Shown: positions 25,156 through 31,731 of the stretch, in pieces
Layout of the letters: each line of letters starts with the position of its first letter
Position numbering within the stretch: position 1 is the first letter of the stretch
Assembly: GCA_016716005.1 (NCBI GenBank)
Contig: JADJXE010000001.1
Coordinates: 248,001-312,000 of the forward strand
Reading direction: 5' to 3'
Source of the DNA: Acidimicrobiales bacterium
Lineage (GTDB): Bacteria > Actinomycetota > Acidimicrobiia > Acidimicrobiales > JADJXE01
Length of the DNA stretch: 64,000 nucleotides
Made by a program: the position numbers and the translations under genes
Notes under the pieces: generated by a model
Databases searched by the model: none
Told to the model about the DNA's origin: nothing
Seen by the model: the letters and a program-made list of their open reading frames with translations, nothing else

Positions 25156-26356
25156 TGGCCGGCCTCGACGCCGTGAAGGCCGAGGTGGTGCGAGCGGTCG
25201 GCGCGCGGGCGACGGCGCTCGTCGGGGTGTCGCACCAGATCCACCAGCACCCGGAGCTGGGGTACGAGGAGCACCCGCGCACGACCTGCTGTGCTCGCTG
25301 CTCGACGGCGGTGGGCTCGAGGTCGAGCGCCACGCCTACGGGCTCGAGACCGCGTTCGCGGCTCGGGCAGGCACTCGCGGGCCGCTGGTCGCGGTGCTGT
25401 GCGAGTACGACGCCCTGCCGGGCGTGGGTCACGCGTGCGGTCACAACGTCATCGGCGCGGCCGGGGTGGGGGCGGCGCTGGCCCTGGCGGGGCTGGCCGA
25501 CCGGCTGGGTGGCCGCCTGCTGGTGCTGGGCACGCCGGCCGAGGAGGGCGGCGGCGGCAAGGTGCAGCTGCTGCGGGCCGGCGCCTTCGACGGGGTCGAC
25601 GTGGCCATGATGGTCCACCCGGCCGACGCCGAGCTCACCGCCATGACGTCGGTCGCGATCACCCAGCTCGAGGCCGATTACCACGGTCGGGCGGCGCACG
25701 CCGCGGCGTTCCCGCACCTGGGTCGGAACGCGCTCGACGCCGCCGTCCTCGGCTACGTCAACGTGGCCGCGCTCCGGCAGCACATCCGGCCCGACGAGCG
25801 GGTGCACGGCGTCTTCGTTGCCGGCGGCGAGCGCCCCAACATCGTGCCCGCCCACGCCTCGACCAGCTGGTACGTGCGCTCGCCGACGCTCGCCTCGCTG
25901 GCCGAGCTCCAGCCGCGGGTGGTTGCCTGCCTCCAGGCCGGCGCCGAAGCGGCCGGCTGCCGCCTGGTGTGCCGGGAGGTCAACGAGACGTACGCGGAGG
26001 TGCGCGACAACCGGGCGCTGCAGCAGCTGTGGGCGGCCAACGGCGCGCTGGTGGGGCGGAGCCCGGTCGATCCCACGCCCTCCCAGCAGGTGGTCGGCAG
26101 CACCGACATGGGCAACGTGAGCCAGGTGGTGCCGTCGATCCACCCCATGATCCAGGTGGCCCCGGCCGGTGTGCCGATCCACTCGGAGGAGTTCGCGCGC
26201 TGGGCGGCGTCACCCGAGGGCGACCGGGCGGTGATCGACGGTGCGATCCTCCTCGCGGCCACGGCCGTCGACGTCTGGGACCGCTCCGACGTGCTCGACG
26301 CCGTTCGCGCCGGCTTCGAGGCCCCGGTGCCGGGCCCGTCCGACGCCGGCCGGTAG
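25155..26356 (+). pseudogene. M20 family amidohydrolase, interrupted by a one-base frameshift
   Basis: Reading starts at ATG 25155 (HQIHQHPELGYEEHP) and must shift frame near 25275-25280 to continue as HDLLCSLLDGGG, then VLCEYDALPGVGHACGHN and GTPAEEGGGGK, typical of M20D amidohydrolases (amidase/aminoacylase type, dinuclear metal). A single missing G in CACCC(G)GCGCAC restores one ~400-residue frame. No other lesion is seen, so a sequencing error or a very recent mutation is likely. As given, translation ends early, unless reinitiation at GTG 25394 produces a truncated protein. The gene is coupled to the dehydrogenase upstream. Confidence 0.8.
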
Positions 26357-26411
26357 GGGCCACGGTGCGTGGTCACCGGGCCACGCCGCCGCCGCCCCTA
26401 GGCTGGCCGTC

Positions 26412-28013
26412 GTGACGCTCTACGTCGCCGAGGAGTTCAGCGACGAGGAAGGCGACGTCCTCCGGCGGTACTTCACCAACCTCGACGGGCCCGTCTTCGC
26501 GCTCGTCAACCTGCCCGAGGTGGTCAAGGGCGCGCTCTTCGCCCGGTACTCCCGGTCGCCCAAGAGCCTGCGGCGCCTCTTCCTCGACGAGTTCGTCGGT
26601 GATCTCGACATCAGCGGTGACGTGAGCATCGACGCCACGGTGGGCCTGCGACGGGCCGAGGAGCTCTACGACCGGGTCTTCCTCGAGTACGGCGACGACT
26701 CGGTGGCCCAGCTGGGTGGGGTCCACCTGGCCTGCGAGCAGGCGTCCAACCTGCTCACGAAGGTGCTCGAGTGGGGCAGGCTGATGTCGTACCTGGAGCA
26801 GTCGACCCGCTACATCGCGTACGACACCCGGCTCGGCGGTCGGTACCGGTACTTCCGCGACCCGCAGATCCTCGCCTCGCCCCTCGGCACGCGCTACGTC
26901 GGCGACCTCGACCGTCTGTTCGACACCTATGCAGACCTGGTGCCGCTCCTGGCCGACTGGCTGCGGGACCGCCACCCCAAGGAGCCTGCCGACTCCGACT
27001 TCGTGTACCGGCAGGCCATCCGGGCCAAGGCCTTCGACGCGCTGAGGGGCATCCTGCCCGCGGCCTCGCTGTCGAACGTCGGGATCTACGGCTCCGGCCA
27101 GGCCTACGAGGCCCTCCTGCTGCGGATGCGGTCCCACCCGCTGCCGGAGGCCCGCGACTACGCCGATCTCATGCTCACCGAGCTCCGCAAGGTGATCCCG
27201 TCGTTCCTGAAGCGCATCGACCGCGACGACCGGGGTGGGGCCTGGGCTCGCCACCTGGCCGACACCCGTGCGCGCACGGGCAAGCTAGCCGATGCTCTCT
27301 TCGATTCGGTCGAGCCGGAGCGGGCCCCTGGCGTCGCGCTGGTCGACTTCGATCCCGACGGCGAGATCAAGGTCGTGACGGCCGCCCTCTACCCCCTCAC
27401 CTGCGTCCCCGAGCATCAGATCGAGGCCCGGGTGCGGGCGATGACCACCGACGAGCGGCTGGCCGTGCTGCGGGCCTACGTGGGCGACCGGACGAACCGG
27501 CGCCACAAGCCCGGCCGGGCGTTCGAGCGGGTCGCGTACCGCTTCGACGTCCTGGCCGACTACGGCGCCTTCCGCGACCTGCAACGTCATCGCATGCTCA
27601 CGATCGAGTGGCAGCCCCTCACGCCCCATCACGGGTACGTGCGGCCCGACGCCGTCGACGCCGCCGGGCAGGCGGAGCGCTTCGACGAGGCGATGGCCCG
27701 GTCGGCGGCGCTCTACGGCGATCTGTCGGGGCGGTTCCCCGATCAGGCGTCGTACGCCGTGGCGCTGGCCTACCGCGTGCGCTTCTCGATGCAGCTGAAC
27801 GCCCGGGAGGCGATGCACCTCGTCGAGCTGCGCAGCTCCCCGCAGGGCCACCCCTCCTACCGTCGGATCGCCCAGGAGATGCACCGGCTGATCGGCGACC
27901 AGGCCGGTCACCGGGCGCTGGCCGCGGCGATGGCGTTCGTCGACCACTCCGAGCCCGAGCTCGAACGGCTGGAGGCGGAGCGGCGAGCCGAGGCCCGCCG
28001 TCAGCGCAGCTGA
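26412..28013 (+). CDS. tandem ThyX-like (FAD-dependent thymidylate synthase) protein
   Basis: A 533-residue protein built of two ThyX-type halves. Half 1 has YGDDSVAQLGGVHLACEQ and SYLEQSTRY, resembling the ThyX S..EQS.RY segment, but WGR stands where RHR is expected. Half 2 keeps RHR at 392-394 and QLNAREAMHLVELRSS, like the ThyX C-terminal motif, but lacks the RHRx7S serine. Canonical ThyX is ~230 residues. It may be a fused pseudo-dimer with divided motifs or a paralogue with another role. TAGGCT at 26399-26404 ends 7 nt before the GTG. Confidence 0.75.
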   Translation: MTLYVAEEFSDEEGDVLRRYFTNLDGPVFALVNLPEVVKGALFARYSRSPKSLRRLFLDEFVGDLDISGDVSIDATVGLRRAEELYDRVFLEYGDDSVAQLGGVHLACEQASNLLTKVLEWGRLMSYLEQSTRYIAYDTRLGGRYRYFRDPQILASPLGTRYVGDLDRLFDTYADLVPLLADWLRDRHPKEPADSDFVYRQAIRAKAFDALRGILPAASLSNVGIYGSGQAYEALLLRMRSHPLPEARDYADLMLTELRKVIPSFLKRIDRDDRGGAWARHLADTRARTGKLADALFDSVEPERAPGVALVDFDPDGEIKVVTAALYPLTCVPEHQIEARVRAMTTDERLAVLRAYVGDRTNRRHKPGRAFERVAYRFDVLADYGAFRDLQRHRMLTIEWQPLTPHHGYVRPDAVDAAGQAERFDEAMARSAALYGDLSGRFPDQASYAVALAYRVRFSMQLNAREAMHLVELRSSPQGHPSYRRIAQEMHRLIGDQAGHRALAAAMAFVDHSEPELERLEAERRAEARRQRS

Positions 28014-28069
28014 GCACCCGTCCCACGGTGACTGCCGGCACACGGAGGCAACGGGACCTCCTGGCGTGG

Positions 28070-28075
28070 GTATGA
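28070..28075 (+). promoter_or_regulatory. candidate -10 for the DUF4193-like gene
   Basis: TATGAT, close to consensus, predicts a transcription start near 28082. This excludes the in-frame GTG at 28066 and supports ATG 28111 with AAGGA upstream. Confidence 0.5.
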
Positions 28076-28110
28076 TCCCGCGCCCCACCGGCTCACCCGG
28101 CAAGGACGAC

Positions 28111-28569
28111 ATGGCTGACGAGAGCGCCGACGACTTCACCGACGAGACCGAGTTCGAGGAGGACCTCACGGCCACGGAGATCGACGAGGAGGACCTCGAG
28201 GACCTTGTCGAGGAGCCCGACGAGTTCGAGGAGGACGTCGTCCTCGACACCGACGAGGACGAAGAAGACGTGGTCGTCGCCGCCCCAGTGACCGAGGAAG
28301 CGGCCGAGGAGGACGAGGAAGAGGACGAGATCCTCAACCCGGACGACGTCGAGGCCGACCTGGACACCATCCTCAAAGACCGCCTGGTCACCGCGCCCGA
28401 CGAGGAGGAGGAGGACGAGGAGGAGGCCGAGGTCGACGATCGCGGTGAGGGCGCCGACCGCATCCAACCGCGACGCCCCGGGGAGTTCGTCTGCCAGTCC
28501 TGCTTCCTCGTCAAGCACCCCAGCCAGCTCGCCGACCCCACCCGGATGCTCTGCCGCGACTGCGTCTGA
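28111..28569 (+). CDS. DUF4193-like acidic protein with C-terminal zinc ribbon
   Basis: A 152-residue protein. The first ~120 residues are extremely acidic (runs of Asp/Glu, e.g. EEAAEEDEEEDE), and the end is a compact EFVCQSCFLVKHPSQLAD...LCRDC zinc knuckle. DUF4193 proteins of actinobacteria share this ending and an acidic N-terminus; some resemble transcription- or RNA-polymerase-binding proteins, though no function is established. The acidic part is longer than usual. Confidence 0.7.
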   Translation: MADESADDFTDETEFEEDLTATEIDEEDLEDLVEEPDEFEEDVVLDTDEDEEDVVVAAPVTEEAAEEDEEEDEILNPDDVEADLDTILKDRLVTAPDEEEEDEEEAEVDDRGEGADRIQPRRPGEFVCQSCFLVKHPSQLADPTRMLCRDCV

Positions 28570-28630
28570 CGGCCGAACCCGGGCGTACGGGGACTCGCCC
28601 GGCCGCGACCGCGTGGGTCATGATCCGTGC

Positions 28631-29140
28631 ATGACCGACGCGCGCAACCCTGCCGATCGGGCGCTCGACCTGCTCGTCTTCGCGCCCCTGGGGCTCGCCC
28701 TCGAGGCACGTGAGCTGCTCCCGCACCTGACGGAGCGGGGCCGCAGCCAGCTCGAGAGCCAGGTCGGCATGGCCAAGGTCGTCGGCCAGTTCGCCGTGCA
28801 GATGGGCAGGGCCGAGATCGACAAGCGGCTCGCCCGGTTCCGCGGGGAGAGCGAGGTCGCGGTGACGGCGGCGCCGCCGGTCTCGGCGGCCACGGCGCCT
28901 CTCGCGCCACACCCGCCCGACGACGCGCCCGGCCCGCCGGCGTCCCGGCCGAACGGACGGGCCGCCGTGGCCGTCGGCTCGCTGGCCATACCCGACTACG
29001 ACTCGCTGGCCGCGTCACAGGTCGTGCCCCGGCTGGCCGGGCTGTCGACGACCGAGCTCGACGCGGTGCGGCGGTACGAGGAGGCACACCGCGGGCGCAA
29101 GACCATCCTGGCCCGCATCGTGCAGCTCCACGCCAGCTGA
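28631..29140 (+). CDS. lipid-droplet-protein-like N-terminus fused to a DUF8129-like C-terminal helix-hairpin
   Basis: 169 residues. RALDLLVFAPLGLALEARELLPHLTERGR resembles the actinobacterial lipid-droplet-associated protein start. A Pro/Ala linker follows, then IPDYDSLAASQVVPRLAGL...ELDAVRRYEEAHRGRKTIL, a short helical module seen at the ends of many actinobacterial proteins. CATGAT (28619-28624) ends 6 nt before the ATG. The stop overlaps the acetyltransferase start (TGATG). Function unknown. Confidence 0.6.
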   Translation: MTDARNPADRALDLLVFAPLGLALEARELLPHLTERGRSQLESQVGMAKVVGQFAVQMGRAEIDKRLARFRGESEVAVTAAPPVSAATAPLAPHPPDDAPGPPASRPNGRAAVAVGSLAIPDYDSLAASQVVPRLAGLSTTELDAVRRYEEAHRGRKTILARIVQLHAS

Positions 29141-29619
29141 TGGAGGCGGCTCGTCCGGCCACGCCCGACGACCTGGATCGCCTGGCCGCCCTGGCCGAGG
29201 CCGGCCGGGCCGAGCTGGCGCCGACCAGGGGTGGCGCCGTCTGGGCCGCCCGCGAGGCCCGCGCCAGGCCGGTGGAGCGCTCGCTGGCCTCGGCCATCAC
29301 CGACCCCGACCAGCTGGCGGCGGTGGGCACGATCGACGGCACCGTCGTCGGCTATGCGGTCACCCGCCTCGAGCAGCTGCAGGACGGCACGACGCTCGGG
29401 GTGATCGACGACCTGTTCGTGGAGCCCGGCGCCCGGGAGGTCGGGGTGGGGGAGGCCCTGATCGACGAGGTGATCGCCTGGTGCCGGGACCGGGGCTGCC
29501 GGGGGATCGACGGGCTGGCGCTCCCGGGCAACCGGGACACGAAGAACTTCTTCGAGACCTTCGGGTTCACGGCCCGAGCGATCGTCGTGCACCGCCGGCT
29601 CGAGGAGCCGGGACCGTGA
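29140..29619 (+). CDS. GNAT family N-acetyltransferase
   Basis: A 159-residue GNAT protein. LGVIDDLFVEPGAREVGVGEALIDEVIAWCRDRGC gives motif A (acetyl-CoA pyrophosphate loop, here R-E-V-G-V-G instead of R-x-x-G-x-G/A), and NFFETFGF is the usual C-terminal motif. Substrate unknown. It sits between two overlapping genes (TGATG upstream, GTGA downstream), so the three are probably co-translated. Confidence 0.8.
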   Translation: MEAARPATPDDLDRLAALAEAGRAELAPTRGGAVWAAREARARPVERSLASAITDPDQLAAVGTIDGTVVGYAVTRLEQLQDGTTLGVIDDLFVEPGAREVGVGEALIDEVIAWCRDRGCRGIDGLALPGNRDTKNFFETFGFTARAIVVHRRLEEPGP

Positions 29620-30032
29620 GCGGCGACGCACCGCAGCCGCTCGTGTGCGTCGGCGCGGTGGTCGTCGACGACGAGCGCCTCCTGCTCGTTCGGCGTGGCC
29701 GGGGGCCGGCCGCGGGGGAGTGGTCGGTGCCGGGGGGCAGGGTCGAGGCGGGGGAGACGCTGGCCGAGGCCGTGGTGCGGGAGCTCCTCGAGGAGACGAG
29801 CCTCGAGGGCGTCTGCGGCCCCCTGCTGGGGTGGGTGGAGCGGATCGCCGCCGACCACCACTTCGTGATCCTGGACTTCCTCGTCACCGTCCTCGACCAC
29901 CAGGAGCCCGTGGCCGGCGACGACGCCGCCGAGGTGGCCTGGGTGCCCCTCCACGAGGTCGCGGAGTGGCCCCTGGTGGAGGGGTTGGCCGAGTTCCTGC
30001 ACGACCACGGGGTGATCGACACGTTCACCTGA
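29616..30032 (+). CDS. NUDIX hydrolase
   Basis: A 138-residue hydrolase of nucleoside diphosphate derivatives. The Nudix box is complete: GGRVEAGETLAEAVVREL followed by LEET. VCVGAVVVDDERLLLVRRGRGPAAGEWSVPGG is typical of the MutT/ADP-ribose-type N-terminus. The GTG at 29616 overlaps the acetyltransferase stop. Substrate cannot be inferred. Confidence 0.88.
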   Translation: MSGDAPQPLVCVGAVVVDDERLLLVRRGRGPAAGEWSVPGGRVEAGETLAEAVVRELLEETSLEGVCGPLLGWVERIAADHHFVILDFLVTVLDHQEPVAGDDAAEVAWVPLHEVAEWPLVEGLAEFLHDHGVIDTFT

Positions 30033-30038
30033 CGCGAC

Positions 30039-30062
30039 GGTGCCGGCCCACTGGCCGGCACC
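30039..30062. terminator. bidirectional terminator hairpin
   Basis: GGTGCCGGCC, loop CACT and GGCCGGCACC form a perfect 10-bp stem with a 4-nt loop between the convergent NUDIX and enoyl-CoA hydratase genes. No T-tract. Confidence 0.65.
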
Positions 30063-30091
30063 GGCAGATCATCTGGTGGTGCGCCGATCGC

Positions 30092-30865
30092 TCAGCGGCC
30101 CTTCCACTGCGGCGGCCGCTTCTCGATGAACGCCTGCAGGCCCTCGGTCAGGTCCTCCGACCCCAGGACGGCCCCCATGGCTGCGTCGGTCATCGCCTTC
30201 AGGGTGTCGTCGTCGCCGGTCTCGGCGGCCAGCACCACCTTGCGGCTCTCCCACACCGCGAGGGGCGCCGACTGGCAGATCTGCTCGGCGAGGGCCAGGG
30301 CCCCGTCGAGGGCCTTGCCCGGCTCGGTGAGGCGGTTCACCATCCCCAGGGCGTAGGCCCGTTCGGCGGGGATCGGCTCGCCGGTGAGGATCGCCTCCAG
30401 GGCGACCCGCTGACCCACCGCCCTGGGCAGGCGGAACAGCCCGCCGGCCCCGGCGACCAGGTTGCGCTTGACCTCGGCCAGGCCGAACGCCGACCGGGTG
30501 GAGGCGACCACCAGGTCGCAGGCCAGCGTGATCTCGCACCCCCCGGCGGTGGCCAGCCCGTCGATCGCGGCGATCACCGGCTTGGTGCGCTCACGGTACG
30601 CGAAGCCTGCGAAGCCGCCCTTGGCAGTGCTGAGGGAGGCGCCCTCCCCGGAGTTCAGCGCCTTGAGGTCGGCACCTGCGCAGAACACGGGGCGATCGCC
30701 CTGCGTGACCGCCGTGATGATCCCGACCCACAGGCCGGGATCCTCCTCGAGGCGGTCGATGGCGGCCTCCATCTCGGTGGCGACCTGACCGTTGACCGCG
30801 TTGCGGGCCTCGGGCCGGTTGAGGGTGATGAGGGCAACCTTGCCCCGGACTTCGTAGTCGACCAT
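30092..30865 (-). CDS. enoyl-CoA hydratase/isomerase (crotonase) family
   Basis: A 257-residue crotonase-fold protein. Oxyanion-hole segments FCAGADLKAL and AAIDGLATAGGCEITLACDL are clear. The second catalytic glutamate position reads AFGLAEVKRNLVAGAGG, where an acidic residue (Glu in AEV) is retained. It hydrates or isomerises enoyl-CoA thioesters. TAGCCT at 30879-30874 ends 8 nt before the ATG, which predicts a leaderless message. Confidence 0.87.
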   Translation of the reverse strand: MVDYEVRGKVALITLNRPEARNAVNGQVATEMEAAIDRLEEDPGLWVGIITAVTQGDRPVFCAGADLKALNSGEGASLSTAKGGFAGFAYRERTKPVIAAIDGLATAGGCEITLACDLVVASTRSAFGLAEVKRNLVAGAGGLFRLPRAVGQRVALEAILTGEPIPAERAYALGMVNRLTEPGKALDGALALAEQICQSAPLAVWESRKVVLAAETGDDDTLKAMTDAAMGAVLGSEDLTEGLQAFIEKRPPQWKGR

Positions 30866-30945
30866 GGCGGCGCAGGCTAGCGAGAGGGGAGCGGCCCGCC
30901 CAAGCCGGCGCACACCCATCCCGCGGGCACGGGGGCGCGGCTCGG

Positions 30946-30951
30946 TAGCCT
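30946..30951 (+). promoter_or_regulatory. candidate -10 for the zinc-ribbon/HAD pair
   Basis: TAGCCT predicts transcription start near 30958, just upstream of GGGAGG (30970-30975) and the short ORF beginning at 30982. Confidence 0.4.
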
Positions 30952-30981
30952 GCAGGCTCGCCGAGCGCTGGGAGGCACGAG

Positions 30982-31173
30982 ATCGACGGCTCCGGGCACC
31001 TGCGCTGCCCGTTCTGCGGCACCTACGAGGTCGAGCGGCTCTACCTGGCCACGCTCGGCCTGGACGCGTGCCGCTGCCGCTCCTGCTGCGCTCGGTGGGA
31101 CGAGGAGCGCACCACGGGTGGGTACCGGGGGCTGGCGAGTCGCAGCTCGGCGGTGACGCCCCGCAACCTGTGA
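30982..31173 (+). CDS. short zinc-ribbon protein with possible AUC start codon
   Basis: A 63-codon frame encodes IDGSGHLRCPFCGTYEVERL, then CRCRSCCARWDEERTTGGYRG, a compact zinc ribbon (CxxC...CxCxxC). Its stop overlaps the GTG of the HAD phosphatase gene (GTGA), as in the other coupled pairs here, which argues that it is real. The frame opens after a stop at 30946-30948 and has no ATG, GTG, TTG or CTG before the protein begins. The only codon at the right distance (6 nt) from GGGAGG is ATC at 30982. It is too short and lacks a standard start, so gene finders will miss it. Confidence 0.6.
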   Translation: MDGSGHLRCPFCGTYEVERLYLATLGLDACRCRSCCARWDEERTTGGYRGLASRSSAVTPRNL

Positions 31174-31727
31174 GCCGTCCGCCGGGCGCCGGTTGCGTGC
31201 CGGTGTTCGACCTCGACGGCACCCTGCTCGACTCCGACGACGCCCTCGTGGCCCCGTTCGTCGCGCTCGGCGTGCCACGCGACGCCGTTCGCTTCGGTGC
31301 CCTGCTCGCCGACGAGTGCGCCCGGCTGGGCATCGACCCGGAGGCCTACCTCGACCGCTACGACGACACCGCCGCCGACGCCTACCCGGGTGTCGAGGAG
31401 CTGCTCGCGGCGCTCCAGCGCTGGGCCATCTGCTCGAACAAGCACCCGCGTTCGGGCTCGGCCGAGCTGCGCCGGCTGGGCTGGACGCCGGACGTGGCGC
31501 TCTTCTCGGACGCGTTCGGCGGGCCGAAGCAGCTGGAACCCGTGCTCGACGCGCTGGGCCTGGGGCCCGACGAGGTGGTGTTCGTCGGGGACACCGAGCA
31601 CGATCGGGCCTGCGCGACAGCCGTCGGCTGCCCGTTCTGGGTGGCGGGCTGGAACCGGCGGGCCACCGGTCTCGGGGGCGACCTGGTTCTGGCCGACCCC
31701 CGCGAGGCCCTCGACCTCCTCCGCTGA
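31170..31727 (+). CDS. HAD-superfamily phosphatase (phosphoglycolate-phosphatase-like)
   Basis: A 185-residue HAD hydrolase. Motif I VFDLDGTLLDSDD gives the nucleophile and acid Asp; motif II CSNKH; motif III lysine in GGPKQLEP; motif IV VFVGDTEHD. The cap is small. The substrate is unknown; sugar phosphates or phosphoglycolate are typical. The start is GTG 31170 within the GTGA overlap with the zinc-ribbon ORF. Confidence 0.85.
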   Translation: MSRPPGAGCVPVFDLDGTLLDSDDALVAPFVALGVPRDAVRFGALLADECARLGIDPEAYLDRYDDTAADAYPGVEELLAALQRWAICSNKHPRSGSAELRRLGWTPDVALFSDAFGGPKQLEPVLDALGLGPDEVVFVGDTEHDRACATAVGCPFWVAGWNRRATGLGGDLVLADPREALDLLR

Positions 31728-31731
31728 CTCC

